Below, piece by piece: positions 40,773 through 50,056 of a DNA stretch of 64,000 nt. Position 1 is the stretch's first letter. Every line of letters starts with the position of its first letter. The notes under the pieces are model-generated. The model saw only the letters and a list, made by a program, of their open reading frames with translations, made no database searches and had not been told where the DNA came from. A program made the position numbers and the translations under genes. Location of the stretch: positions 1 through 64,000 of the forward strand of contig DCEF01000011.1 of NCBI GenBank assembly GCA_002316805.1, in the 5' to 3' direction. Origin of the DNA: Ruminococcaceae bacterium UBA1036 (GTDB taxonomy: Bacteria > Bacillota > Clostridia > Oscillospirales > Acutalibacteraceae).

Positions 40773-41915
40773 TTGTTGACGGAGATATATTTCGATAATT
40801 CTGCCACTACCCGCGTCTGCCCTGAGGCAGCCCGGAAAGCAATGGAAATGATGACACAGAATTACGGCAATCCCTCTTCCATGCACGCCCTCGGCTTCCG
40901 CGCCGAGCAAGAGCTCCGCGCCGCACGCGAGGCCGTGTCTTCTTTTCTCGGCGCCCAGCCGGAAGAGATCTATTTCACATCCGGCGGCACTGAAAGCAAT
41001 AACATAGCTATCGAAGGCGCTGCCGAAGCCAGAAAAAAGCGCGGCAAGCGCATAGTTACAACTGCCATAGAGCACCATTCCGTTTTGAAAACTGCAAAGC
41101 ACCTTGAGCAAAAAGGTTTCGAAATTGTTTACCTGAAACCCGACAAGTGGGGCAAAATCGGCCCGGAGCAGGTTCGCAACGCGATTACCCCCGACACCAT
41201 ACTTGTAAGCATGATGCGTGTAAACAACGAGGTAGGCAGCATTCTGCCCGTGAAGGCTGCTGCCGATGCCATTGAAGAAAAGAAAGCTCCCGCGCTGCTC
41301 CACATCGACGCAGTGCAAGCTTTCGGCAAGTTGCCCCTTCATGCGCACCGCCTGCGCGCCGATTTGATTAGCGTAAGCGGGCATAAAATACACGCGCCTA
41401 AAGGCGTAGGCGCGCTCTATGTGCGGAAAGGCGTCCACATTGTGCCGCTTACATATGGCGGCGGCCAAGAAAAGGACATGCGCCCCGGCACCGAAAGCAT
41501 GCCGCTCATAGCAGCTCTCGGTACCGCTGTAAATGCTCTGCCCGACCTTAACAAAGAGATGGCTGCCATGAAAGAGCTGAATATGTTCCTAAGGAAAGGG
41601 CTTTCTGAAATTGAAGGCGTTGTGATAAATTCTCCAGATGATGCATTGCCATATATACTCAATTTTTCCGCCGGTGGCGTAAGGGCAGAAACCATGCTCC
41701 ATTTTCTTTCCGAGCACGGCATATACGTTTCTTCAGGTTCCGCGTGCTCCAAAGGCCATGAAAGCCATGTGCTTAAAGCGATGGGCCTGCCTCGCGAGCG
41801 CGTCGCGTCAGCCCTGCGGCTCAGTTTCTGCCGTTACAATACCATTGACGAAGCTAAAATTTTCCTCTCAGTTTTTCGCGAAGGTATGAAAACTATCGTC
41901 AGGCGGCCGCTGTAG
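40773..41915 (+). CDS. nifS: Cysteine desulfurase (NifS/IscS family)
   Basis: A 380-residue PLP enzyme that takes sulfur from cysteine and holds it as a persulfide. The start IYFDNSATTRVCPEA, the HIDAVQAFGKLP segment, the PLP lysine in SGHKIHAPKG and the catalytic cysteine in SSGSACSKGHES identify it. TTG 40773 has GGAGGT 8 bases upstream. It lies 13 bases ahead of thiI, so it is most likely the dedicated sulfur donor for tRNA 4-thiouridine, as NifZ is in Bacillus. Confidence 0.95.
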   Translation: MLTEIYFDNSATTRVCPEAARKAMEMMTQNYGNPSSMHALGFRAEQELRAAREAVSSFLGAQPEEIYFTSGGTESNNIAIEGAAEARKKRGKRIVTTAIEHHSVLKTAKHLEQKGFEIVYLKPDKWGKIGPEQVRNAITPDTILVSMMRVNNEVGSILPVKAAADAIEEKKAPALLHIDAVQAFGKLPLHAHRLRADLISVSGHKIHAPKGVGALYVRKGVHIVPLTYGGGQEKDMRPGTESMPLIAALGTAVNALPDLNKEMAAMKELNMFLRKGLSEIEGVVINSPDDALPYILNFSAGGVRAETMLHFLSEHGIYVSSGSACSKGHESHVLKAMGLPRERVASALRLSFCRYNTIDEAKIFLSVFREGMKTIVRRPL

Positions 41916-41928
41916 TGAAGGAGAAAGC

Positions 41929-43104
41929 ATGAAAGAAATCTTATTGGTAAAGCTTGGCGAAATCGTTCTCAAGGGCCTTAACAGGCGTACATTTGAAGAT
42001 GTCCTCCTCAAGAACATACGCCGCAGAATATGTAGCCTCGGCAGCTTTGATATAAAGGAACGCCAGTCTACTGTATATATAACGCCGAAGGACGGCGCCG
42101 ACCTCGGTGATGCAGAAAAGCGCATTTCAAAAATATTTGGCATTGCCACATACTCACGCGCATGTGAAACTGAGAAAAATATCTCGGCCATCTGCTCAGC
42201 CACATATGAATATTTGCATAAAGAGCTCTCTGCTGTGAAAACATTTAAGGTGGAGTGCAAACGCTCCGACAAAAAGTTTCCGCTCAAATCGCCGCAGATC
42301 TGCACAGAAGTTGGCAGCTTTTTGCAGAAAAAATTTCCCAGCCTTAAAGTAGACGTCCATAACCCTGAATATACGGTGCGAGTTGAAGTGCGTGACTTCG
42401 CAGCCTACGTCCACGGCAACTCAAAGCGCGGCGCCGGCGGCATACCTGTGGGCACAGGCGGCAAAGCGGCCATTCTTATAAGCGGCGGCATAGACAGCCC
42501 GGTTGCTGCGTGGATGATGGCACGCCGCGGCGTAGAGCTTACAGCCATACATTTTGCAAGCCCGCCATACACAAGCGAACGTGCAGAACAGAAAGCAGCC
42601 GATCTACTGCGGCGTGTAGGCGAGTATGCGGGCCATATGGCAATGTTTACAGTGCCGTTTGCCAAAGTGCAGGAAGAAATCCTCTCAAAGTGTCCTGAGG
42701 ATTTGTTCACTGTGATAATGCGCCGCTTCATGATGCGGGCAGCAGAAAAAATAGCGCAGCACGAAGGGTGCAGCGCGCTTATCACAGGCGAAAGCCTCGG
42801 GCAGGTCGCCAGCCAGACTCTACCCGCCATTGTATGCACTGACGATGCCGCCGGTATGCCCGTTTTCAGGCCGCTGATAGGGATGGACAAAGTCGATATC
42901 ATCTCCATCGCAAGGCGCATTGACACATATGATCTGTCTATCCTTCCGTATGAGGACTGCTGCACAGTTTTCACACCGCGCCATCCGCGCACTCATCCAG
43001 TGCTCAAATTTGTCCGTCAGGCAGAAGAAACGCTTGATGTAGACGGCCTTATTGAAAACTGCGTTTCCGGAGCCAAAATAACCAAAATTGAACCAAGCCG
43101 GTAA
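41929..43104 (+). CDS. thiI: tRNA 4-thiouridine synthase ThiI
   Basis: A 391-residue enzyme that thiolates U8 of tRNAs and may also feed thiazole synthesis. It has the N-terminal ferredoxin-like domain (ILLVKLGEIVLKGLNR), a THUMP domain (about 60-165) and the PP-loop domain with ISGGIDSPVAAW. The CPEDLF and CCTVF cysteines are where persulfide chemistry is expected. There is no C-terminal rhodanese domain, the short form usual in Firmicutes, in line with a dedicated NifS-type partner. Confidence 0.96.
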   Translation: MKEILLVKLGEIVLKGLNRRTFEDVLLKNIRRRICSLGSFDIKERQSTVYITPKDGADLGDAEKRISKIFGIATYSRACETEKNISAICSATYEYLHKELSAVKTFKVECKRSDKKFPLKSPQICTEVGSFLQKKFPSLKVDVHNPEYTVRVEVRDFAAYVHGNSKRGAGGIPVGTGGKAAILISGGIDSPVAAWMMARRGVELTAIHFASPPYTSERAEQKAADLLRRVGEYAGHMAMFTVPFAKVQEEILSKCPEDLFTVIMRRFMMRAAEKIAQHEGCSALITGESLGQVASQTLPAIVCTDDAAGMPVFRPLIGMDKVDIISIARRIDTYDLSILPYEDCCTVFTPRHPRTHPVLKFVRQAEETLDVDGLIENCVSGAKITKIEPSR

Positions 43105-43116
43105 GGAGTAACTATC

Positions 43117-44397
43117 ATGAATGCTGAAATTATTTCCGTCGGTACAGAGCTGCTTCTCGGTCATACAATTAACACTGACGCCTCGTTTGTAGCGCGCGAG
43201 CTTTCAGCCGCAGGTATCAACCTGCTTTACGACTGCACGGTCGGCGACAATCCCGAGCGCCTTAAAGCTGCGGTGGAAACTGCCATGCACCGCAGCGACA
43301 TGCTAATCACCACTGGCGGCCTTGGACCAACAGGGGACGACCTTACAAAAGAGACCGTAGCTTCATGCGCGGGTAAAAAGCTTGTTATTGACAAGGCAAG
43401 CATGGAGCACATTGAAAAATATTTTGCCGGACGCTCCCTCGGTGAGACACAGAAAAAGCAGGCAATGCTTCCCGAAGGTTGCACGGTTTTCCCCAATGAT
43501 ATAGGTACTGCTCCCGGATGCGGGTTCCGTGCTGAAAGCGGGTGCCTCGTCGCCATGCTGCCCGGGCCCCCGTCGGAACTTTTCCCAATGCTGAAAAAAT
43601 ATGCGATTCCATTTCTTTTGAAAAGTGCCGGCCAGGCTTCAATCGTCTCACGCATGGTCCATGTTTTCGGCCTTGGCGAAGGGTATGTCGCCGAACAGAT
43701 TTCCGATTTATGTGCAAAAGGAAATCCAACATGCGCGACCTATGCAAAAGACGGCGAAATGTTCGTGCGTGTCACTGCACGCGCCGAAAGCCACGAAAAA
43801 GCTGCAGCTATGTGCGGACCTGTAGTGGAGGACCTTAAAAAGCGTCTCGGTGAGTTCTGCTATGGTGTTGATGTCGACAGCCTCGAAGAAACCGTTGTGC
43901 ATCTTCTTGCCAAAAAATGCCTTACGGTCGCAACAGCAGAGTCATGCACCGGCGGGCTGCTTGCAAAGCGCATTACAGATATCCCCGGTTCTTCAACTGT
44001 ATTTCATATGGGTGTTGTCACTTACTCAAACGATGTCAAGATGCAGCTTCTCGGCGTACCTGAAGATGTTCTTGCAAGGTATGGCGCTGTTAGCCCACAG
44101 GTCGCGAAGTTTATGGCACAAGGTATAAGAAGGCGCTCAGGAGCTGATTTCGGCATTGGCATAACAGGCCTTGCAGGCCCGGATGGCGGAACTCCGGAAA
44201 AACCGGTAGGCCTTGTCTATATTGCCTTAAGCGACTGCAACGATGTGTGGGTGCGCGAAATGCATCATTCCGGCTGCAGTAAAGGGCGCAGCTATATACG
44301 CTTCCTTGCCGCGTCAAATGCCCTCGACATGATACGCCGCAGGGTGCTCAACCTCGGCGGCATGGAGAACGCCGCATATTCGCGGGAAAAAAGCTGA
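43117..44397 (+). CDS. cinA: CinA-family protein (NMN deamidase/ADP-ribose pyrophosphatase type)
   Basis: A 426-residue two-domain protein. The N-terminal MoCF-like domain has VGTELLLGHTINTDA, TTGGLGPTGDDLTKE and AMLPGPPSEL. The C-terminal CinA domain has VATAESCTGGLLAKRI and GITGLAGPDGGTPEKPVG. CinA proteins act in NAD recycling and are often linked to competence. It follows thiI after 12 bases with AAGGAG upstream. Confidence 0.96.
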   Translation: MNAEIISVGTELLLGHTINTDASFVARELSAAGINLLYDCTVGDNPERLKAAVETAMHRSDMLITTGGLGPTGDDLTKETVASCAGKKLVIDKASMEHIEKYFAGRSLGETQKKQAMLPEGCTVFPNDIGTAPGCGFRAESGCLVAMLPGPPSELFPMLKKYAIPFLLKSAGQASIVSRMVHVFGLGEGYVAEQISDLCAKGNPTCATYAKDGEMFVRVTARAESHEKAAAMCGPVVEDLKKRLGEFCYGVDVDSLEETVVHLLAKKCLTVATAESCTGGLLAKRITDIPGSSTVFHMGVVTYSNDVKMQLLGVPEDVLARYGAVSPQVAKFMAQGIRRRSGADFGIGITGLAGPDGGTPEKPVGLVYIALSDCNDVWVREMHHSGCSKGRSYIRFLAASNALDMIRRRVLNLGGMENAAYSREKS

Positions 44398-44415
44398 AAG
44401 GAAGGGACCGAAACA

Positions 44416-44913
44416 ATGGAAGCAGGGCTGCTGTTCTTTCAGGCCCGGTGCACTTCAGCTTGCCAGCATATTCTAAGCCGATTCGCAAAATATTTTGGAA
44501 TTGAAGTTCCTGAAGTCCGGACATGTGTGCAGAAATCTGAGCTAAACAGCAATATTGCCCACCTTCTTAAGCTTTACCCCATTGTTTTTCTCGTCGGCTC
44601 TGCATCCGCCAAACGCCCGGCATGTGCCGGCTACATCTTCAATACTTTGCACATATTGCCAGACAGCGATGGCGAGCCTAAAGGTATCATGAAACTTCAT
44701 GGCCAAAAAAAATTGGGCTACTTAATTGAAAGTATCGACCAGGCAATTGTTCTTCTCCCAGATGACCCTTATGAAGTGCTGAAGATGGTGCCTGATATTT
44801 TAGCACGCATTAAGGTAAAATATGGGCTTTTCGGAAAAATCCCAAAATCAGTCTATTTGAATTATGGGCAGAAAATTGCAGAGGAATTAGCCAGCCTTTC
44901 AGAAAGCTGCTGA
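44416..44913 (+). CDS. Unknown protein downstream of cinA
   Basis: A 165-residue soluble protein that I do not recognise. It is alpha/beta in character, with a hydrophobic core YPIVFLVGSASAKRP and a segment IDQAIVLLPDDPYEVLKMVP. The last resembles the AMLPGPPSELFPML stretch of CinA's MoCF domain, hinting at a reduced or divergent relative of that fold; this is weak. It starts 18 bases after cinA with GGAAGGGA upstream and closes the operon before a terminator. Confidence 0.6.
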   Translation: MEAGLLFFQARCTSACQHILSRFAKYFGIEVPEVRTCVQKSELNSNIAHLLKLYPIVFLVGSASAKRPACAGYIFNTLHILPDSDGEPKGIMKLHGQKKLGYLIESIDQAIVLLPDDPYEVLKMVPDILARIKVKYGLFGKIPKSVYLNYGQKIAEELASLSESC

Positions 44914-44936
44914 AATTTCATACAAGCAAAAAGAAA

Positions 44937-44963
44937 CCCCCGGCAGCTTTGCACTGCCGGGGG
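44937..44963. terminator. Bidirectional terminator between the cinA operon and htrA
   Basis: A 10-bp G+C stem CCCCCGGCAG/CTGCCGGGGG (44937-44946 with 44954-44963). The T tract (TTTCTTTTT) is best on the minus strand, serving htrA. Confidence 0.88.
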
Positions 44964-44979
44964 ATAATTCTTTGTTGGA

Positions 44980-46560
44980 TTACGACTTTCCAGTCGCCTG
45001 CGTCAGTTTGACAGAAGCAGTAAACGTCTTGTTAGTTGAAGAGCGTGAGACTGTCAGCGTTACCGTATCTCCAGGCTTTTTAGAAGCTATCATAGAAGAA
45101 ATCGTGTTCTGGTTTGTGACCGCTTTGCCGTCTATCTTTGTAATCACATCGCCTTTTTGAATGCCTGCCGCCGAAATATACTGACTTGAAATCGAAGCAA
45201 CATACATTCCTGTCGAAAGCCCATAAAACCGTGCCGTCATGCTGTCTATATATGTGCCGGCAATGCCGAGCATTGCACGGTCTTTTACATAGCCATACTG
45301 CTTTAGCTGGGTAATAACCGGCTGCGCCGTATTTATTGGGATTGCAAAGCCAAGGCCTTCATAGCCTGTTGCAACAATCTTCGAAGAATTGATGCCAATT
45401 ACCTGCCCTTTCATGTTTACGAGTGGGCCACCTGAATTACCTGGGTTGATAGCCGCATCTGTCTGAATACATTTCATGGTATATCCTGTTTCAGAATTTG
45501 TGACCTGACGGTTCAGCGCAGAAACACAGCCTGTTGTTATGCTTGAGTTAAACTCCATCCCACCCGGATTGCCAACTGCCATTACAGTGTCTGCTACCTG
45601 CATGTCATTGCTTGAACCGAATTCAGCAGCAGTAAGGCCTTTGGCATCAATTTTAACAAGGGCAAGGTCTGTAATGCTGTCACTGCCAATTAGCTTTGCA
45701 GCATATATTTTGCCGTTATAAAGCACAACTTTCAGTGAAGCTGCATTTGAAACCACGTGGGCGTTTGTGATTATATAACCGTCAGCTGTCATAATAATAC
45801 CGCTGCCCTCACTGGAAGGCGAAACGTCACTTTGGCCTGAGCCATCGGTATTACCACTACCACTGCTACTATAAGCATCATCATCGCCAAAGCTGTAACG
45901 GTCTGTGCGTCCGCGTGTCGTTGTCTTCTGATTGGAATAATTTTCAATACATACTACAGACGGAAGGACTTTTTGGGCTACTTGCTGTTTTGTTAGGTCA
46001 GAAGTTGTAGTATTAGTATTTATTGCCGACGCGGTATTGTTTTTAGAAGCATTTTTGACAATGGTGAATGCCGCTCCAGGATTGCCCGACTGCAGTTTAA
46101 TTGTACCATTATTAATCAGTGCGGCAAATCCGGCAATTGATCCAGCCGAAACAACAAGGCACGCGAGGACTCCAACAAGTACACGGCGCAGTGTATGCTT
46201 CTTAGGTTTTTCAGAAGGGGCTTTCATGTTACCTGGAACTGGCTGATATGAACCATATGGACGGTACGGCGGGACATTTCCACCTCTAAAGTAACTTGCA
46301 TTATACTGGGTTGACTTGCCTGAGCCGTCGCTCTTAAAACTGCCCGACGGTGAATTTGAAGAAGTATAACTGCTGTGTGGGCCCGTTTCTTCCTTGTTTT
46401 CACCACCGTAATAGCCATGATAACAGCCACCATCCCACACAGTTCCTTTTGTTTCGTCATTGGCACTGTCTTTCCCGCTGGAAAAGCCGGATGTATTTTC
46501 GTTTCTATTTATGTTTTTTCCGTCTTTGCCATAATTGTTGGAGCCAAACAATTCAATCAC
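44980..46560 (-). CDS. HtrA/DegP-like membrane-anchored serine protease with PDZ domain
   Basis: Up to 526 residues. A long Ser/Gly/Tyr-rich cytoplasmic N-terminus (about 110 residues) precedes one membrane helix (VLVGVLACLVVSAGSIAGFA). The trypsin-like domain follows with catalytic His in ITNAHVVS, Asp in ITDLALVKI and Ser in NPGNSGGPLVN. A PDZ domain (GIQKGDVITKIDGKAV) is C-terminal. It degrades or refolds damaged surface proteins. The start is uncertain: GTG 46560 abuts the GAAAGG site, and a TTG at 46551 is better spaced. Confidence 0.93.
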   Translation of the reverse strand: MIELFGSNNYGKDGKNINRNENTSGFSSGKDSANDETKGTVWDGGCYHGYYGGENKEETGPHSSYTSSNSPSGSFKSDGSGKSTQYNASYFRGGNVPPYRPYGSYQPVPGNMKAPSEKPKKHTLRRVLVGVLACLVVSAGSIAGFAALINNGTIKLQSGNPGAAFTIVKNASKNNTASAINTNTTTSDLTKQQVAQKVLPSVVCIENYSNQKTTTRGRTDRYSFGDDDAYSSSGSGNTDGSGQSDVSPSSEGSGIIMTADGYIITNAHVVSNAASLKVVLYNGKIYAAKLIGSDSITDLALVKIDAKGLTAAEFGSSNDMQVADTVMAVGNPGGMEFNSSITTGCVSALNRQVTNSETGYTMKCIQTDAAINPGNSGGPLVNMKGQVIGINSSKIVATGYEGLGFAIPINTAQPVITQLKQYGYVKDRAMLGIAGTYIDSMTARFYGLSTGMYVASISSQYISAAGIQKGDVITKIDGKAVTNQNTISSMIASKKPGDTVTLTVSRSSTNKTFTASVKLTQATGKS

Positions 46561-46705
46561 CCTTTCGTAATTTCACCGTGGTTCTATTATGCACCCTTAC
46601 TATGAAAAAGGTATGATGACAGATTTATATTTTTATGAATAGAATCTGAAAAAAATGTAAACACGCGTATAATTTATCATTTTTTACGGCTTCAAACTAT
46701 AGGCT

Positions 46706-46971
46706 TTATGTCAATAGTTGTGGTGGTTCCAAAATGGAAACAGTATGTCTTTCAGTAACATCAGCGAGAGCGTCATTCTTAGCCCCTAACTGCAGGAAGT
46801 CTATCAAGTTACTGTAACGGCACGCCCGACTAAATGAGCACACATGAAAACACGCGCCAAACTTGCACCTTTTTGTTTGGCGGGCACGTCAAAATTTATC
46901 AATTTAATGACCATTTTATCGGTATACCCTATTTGACGTATGGAATGCAAAAGCTGATTTAATATGTGCAT
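46706..46971 (-). other. Two overlapping short coding-like frames, possible gene remnant
   Basis: On the minus strand the frame from ATG 46971 gives 55 residues (MHILNQLLHSIRQIGYTDK, then VIKLINFDVPAKQKGASLA) and stops at 46804. A second frame stays open to 46706 and ends CRYSNLIDFLQLGAKNDAL, ADVTERHTVSILEPPQLLT. Both look protein-like and neither has a good ribosome site. I do not recognise either. A frameshifted remnant, perhaps of a mobile element, is the simplest reading. Confidence 0.35.
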
Positions 46972-46985
46972 CGCAGCTTTCAGTT

Positions 46986-47171
46986 TTAATTTTGTAAGAC
47001 AGCCTGAATCATAGATAACAAAAGGCTATGAGAAGAACGTTTTTCAGTAAATCCCTCACGCTTTATTACAAAAATAGCTCGTCGGACTGTGTTTGAGTTC
47101 AACCCGATTTCTTTCGATAGTTTGCATATCGATGGCAGTTTCGTAAATGCTTCTTTTCCTGACGAAATCAC
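46986..47171 (-). pseudogene. Fragment of a GntR-family (YtrA-like) regulator
   Basis: The minus strand encodes VISSGKEAFTKLPSICKLSK, EIGLNSNTVRRAIFVIKREG and then an unrelated tail. This corresponds to the winged-helix core of short GntR regulators (ISSGKLKPGDKLPSIRELAKE...NTVxRAYxxLExEG). The N-terminus is missing, being cut at the end of the sensor kinase gene, and the C-terminus is abnormal. Small GntR proteins commonly control ABC exporters, so it may be left from an earlier version of the resistance module beside it. Confidence 0.6.
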
Positions 47172-48547
47172 TAACTGATAGGGATTTCAATCGTTACTTG
47201 TCCTCCGCCGGAAATCGTCGAGTTTGCAATGGTAAGCGTGCCGTTATGCTGCTCTGCAATGGATTTTGCTATGAACAACCCCATCCCATAATGGGTGTTA
47301 GACGAACGGCTCTTATCACCCATATAAAATTGATGTGTTGCCTGCATTAGATCATCTGTGGAAAAGCCTTTGCCACAATCAGTCACGCAAAACCGTATCC
47401 TGTTTTGCGTGGCATCCGCGATGAAATCAATTTCACCGTTTTCCGGAGAAAATTCAACGGCGTTGGAAACAATATTCAAAATAGCCCTATGAAGCAATTT
47501 GCTGTCTATGTCAAAGGTTTTTGGCAAATTATGTGTTTCACAGTGAACCGTTACCTTTTTAACAGCGCCTAAGGCAGCTATTTGGTTGAGTATACTATCC
47601 ATAAAACTCTTGCTGTCAATTGGCTCTTTGTTTAGGAAATATCCAAATTCTGCATTTGATATTTCAATCAATGATTTAATATATTGCTCCATTTGGTGGG
47701 CACTTTCCTCAATATAGGCCGTGTATTCTTTTTGTTCTTTGGTCTGTTCGGTTTCCAGTAACAAATCCACATTTCCACGTGCAATTGTTAGCGGAGTCTT
47801 GATATCATGCGCCAGTGCAGACATCTGTTCCCGCCGTGCCTGTTCCAAGTCCCACTGCTTTTTCAGTGATGATTTTAAAGCGTTTTTCATTTGGTCCAAA
47901 GACCGGAGCAAATGATCAATTTCAAGTACTCCACTGGACTGGACGGTAAATTCCAGATCCTGGCTTTGTATCTTTTCCGTTGCGTGTTGCAGGCTGCCCA
48001 TTTTCCGAGTCAGCTTTTTCCCAAAAGTGGAAGCTAAAATTAAAATGCCTGCGATTAACCCTAAAATAAACAGGATAAAAATCAGAGTATCGATTTCTGG
48101 CAGATATTTTCGTAAGGCAGGAGATTTGTACTGTGGGATGATGGAATAGCGAATTACGCAGACCTGATTTTTTTGATAAATTTTAACATACTGGCAAAAG
48201 AAATCCTGCCCAGTTTCACTTGTCAAAACTTCACGCCATGCTTTTTCTGCATCCTGTTGACTCAGGTTCCCAGAGAGTTTTGTGCCATTCATTGAATAAA
48301 CTGCATAGTCACACAATTTAGGAATTTGTTCGGGGGTTACACCATTGCTTGCAGCAATGGCGTTTTTCGCTTTTGCCAGTTGCTGTTCCGCATAATTTGC
48401 CGGATAAACTCTCCCAGACGATACTATGGTGGAGTAAAAAAAGAGCATGGCTAAAGTCCAACAAATCGTACCGATACAAAACATCAATAAATAACGAATA
48501 AAAATGGTACGCAGCTTTACAACCTTTTGCTTTCTTTTCAGTTCCAT
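47171..48547 (-). CDS. Sensor histidine kinase of an antimicrobial-peptide resistance module
   Basis: A 458-residue membrane kinase. Helix 1 (MFCIGTICWTLAMLFFYS) and helix 2 (LIFILFILGLIAGILILA) flank an extracellular domain of about 110 residues that would sense the peptide. A HAMP-like segment, the H-box SALAHDIKTPLTIARG with the phosphorylated His, an N-box (HRAILNIVSNAVEFSPENG) and GMGLFIAKSIAEQH follow. This LAHDIKTPLT type is common for kinases controlling LanFEG transporters. It overlaps the response regulator gene by 10 bases. Confidence 0.92.
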   Translation of the reverse strand: MELKRKQKVVKLRTIFIRYLLMFCIGTICWTLAMLFFYSTIVSSGRVYPANYAEQQLAKAKNAIAASNGVTPEQIPKLCDYAVYSMNGTKLSGNLSQQDAEKAWREVLTSETGQDFFCQYVKIYQKNQVCVIRYSIIPQYKSPALRKYLPEIDTLIFILFILGLIAGILILASTFGKKLTRKMGSLQHATEKIQSQDLEFTVQSSGVLEIDHLLRSLDQMKNALKSSLKKQWDLEQARREQMSALAHDIKTPLTIARGNVDLLLETEQTKEQKEYTAYIEESAHQMEQYIKSLIEISNAEFGYFLNKEPIDSKSFMDSILNQIAALGAVKKVTVHCETHNLPKTFDIDSKLLHRAILNIVSNAVEFSPENGEIDFIADATQNRIRFCVTDCGKGFSTDDLMQATHQFYMGDKSRSSNTHYGMGLFIAKSIAEQHNGTLTIANSTISGGGQVTIEIPIS

Positions 48548-49197
48548 TTGTATCCAATCCCCCAGACCGTTTCGATCGGCGAAACCTGAAACTTATTGAA
48601 TTTGGCGCGGATATTCTTAATATGTTCTACAATCGCCGAACTGTCGCTTTCCCCGTCAAGTCCAAAAACCGACTCATAAATTCTTTCTTTTGAAAAAATT
48701 TGGCCACGGTTTTTAGCCAAAAATTCACAGACTTCGTATTCGCCTTTTGTAAAAGTGATTGGCTCATTGCAAACTGAAATTTTCTTCCCGGATAAATCAA
48801 AATGGATATCCCCCAGACAAAGCACATTGCGCCGTTGACGGTTTTCCCTACGAAGATGGGCGTTTACGCGCGCGCGCAGTTCCTTTGCGCCAAACGGTTT
48901 TGAAATATAATCGTCCGCTCCTTCCCCAAGCCCTACCACGATATCATTTTCCATTGACTTTGCCGTAAGGAACAAAATAGGGCAATCCACTTTGCCGCGA
49001 ATATCGCGGCAAAGCGAAAAGCCATCAATACCGGGCATCATCACGTCCAGTAAAATCAAGTCGAATTTTCCAAGCTGCATTTGCAAGACTTTGTCTGGAT
49101 TCTGAGCGGCAGTCACAACATGGCCGTCCTTTTGCAGAATATTTTTGATAAGGGCCAAAACAGCCTTTTCATCGTCAACCGCCAGTATATTTGCCAT
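48538..49197 (-). CDS. OmpR-family response regulator
   Basis: A 219-residue DNA-binding regulator. The receiver has acidic residues in ILAVDDEKA, the phosphorylated Asp in LILLDVMMPGIDGF, and the Lys in YISKPFGAKEL. The winged helix is C-terminal (FTKGEYEVCEFLAKN, VEHIKNIRAKF, WGIGYKW). ATG 49197 has AAGGAGG upstream; a longer reading lacks a ribosome site. It should activate the ABC genes upstream when the cognate kinase detects a peptide. Confidence 0.94.
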   Translation of the reverse strand: MANILAVDDEKAVLALIKNILQKDGHVVTAAQNPDKVLQMQLGKFDLILLDVMMPGIDGFSLCRDIRGKVDCPILFLTAKSMENDIVVGLGEGADDYISKPFGAKELRARVNAHLRRENRQRRNVLCLGDIHFDLSGKKISVCNEPITFTKGEYEVCEFLAKNRGQIFSKERIYESVFGLDGESDSSAIVEHIKNIRAKFNKFQVSPIETVWGIGYKWN

Positions 49198-49270
49198 ATG
49201 GCCTGCCTCCTTTGCCCTTATCAGTATAGACGCTCCGTTTGCGGAAGGCAATTTTTACAACGCCCGCTTG

Positions 49271-50053
49271 TCAGTCTTCCGATTTTTGTCCTTCCCAGCG
49301 GTAAAACCATACGGATGCGAAAATAATCGATAAAACGGTAGCCACAATACAAATTAAAATCCCGGTATGGAGTTCAGCCGCCGTCTGGGTAGCCATCATG
49401 TATTTATCCGCCTGAAGCGCCGACTTGGAAACAAAATTCGTCCAAGTAGTTACGAATCGGACTCCCCATGTACAAGGGAAAGCAACCCAGATTCTATCTC
49501 CCAAATCTGTATTAAAAATAGCCGCCAACAAAAGTTCCGCAATGCCGACGCCCATGGAAGCACCTTTGCCGAACCTCAGGCTGAGAAACAGATGAAAAAT
49601 ATAACAAAAGAGAAAACTGCCTATCAGTACCAGGGTGGCTGTCAGGTAAAAACTCCATGGAAAAAGGTTTTTGTGCAGGACAGCGGATATTCCGCCTGCA
49701 TAACAGAAAACGGCAAGCAGAGCAGCCCCTAACCCGAGCAGTACCAGAAAAATGAATTTGCTTATAAATGCAAGAAATTTAGGCTTAGACGAGGTTAAAA
49801 GTACCTGGAATTTTCCTGCTTGGGATTCCTGCTCTATGCACAGGGCGCAGATGACACCGATTAGAAGTGGAAAAACTATTGCCAGTAATTGTAGGTAACC
49901 GCCGACGCTTGAAACACTATAAGTGGATTTAGAAAAAGAATCGTAGCAAACCATAGCTGCTGCCCCAATCAAAGGTACGGCAAGATGTATCCACAAAAGC
50001 GGCGTATGTTTTGATTTTTTACAATCCGCATTTAAAAGCCTCACAATCTGCAT
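49271..50053 (-). CDS. Lantibiotic-immunity-type ABC permease (MutG/LanG-like)
   Basis: A 260-residue permease with six helices. It begins QIVRLLNADCKKSKHTPLLW, and the loop CIEQESQAGKFQVLLTSSKP is the conserved region of the LanE/LanG permeases. It lies 3 bases downstream of the second permease and is followed by the regulator genes. With its partner it forms the membrane part of an exporter that removes cationic antimicrobial peptides from the membrane. Confidence 0.85.
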   Translation of the reverse strand: MQIVRLLNADCKKSKHTPLLWIHLAVPLIGAAAMVCYDSFSKSTYSVSSVGGYLQLLAIVFPLLIGVICALCIEQESQAGKFQVLLTSSKPKFLAFISKFIFLVLLGLGAALLAVFCYAGGISAVLHKNLFPWSFYLTATLVLIGSFLFCYIFHLFLSLRFGKGASMGVGIAELLLAAIFNTDLGDRIWVAFPCTWGVRFVTTWTNFVSKSALQADKYMMATQTAAELHTGILICIVATVLSIIFASVWFYRWEGQKSED

Positions 50054-50056
50054 GTT

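Noticed and set aside
46851..46882. CGCCAAAC/GTTTGGCG hairpin as a terminator
   Set aside because: The stem has 8 pairs but no T tract after it in either direction and no gene ending just ahead of it.
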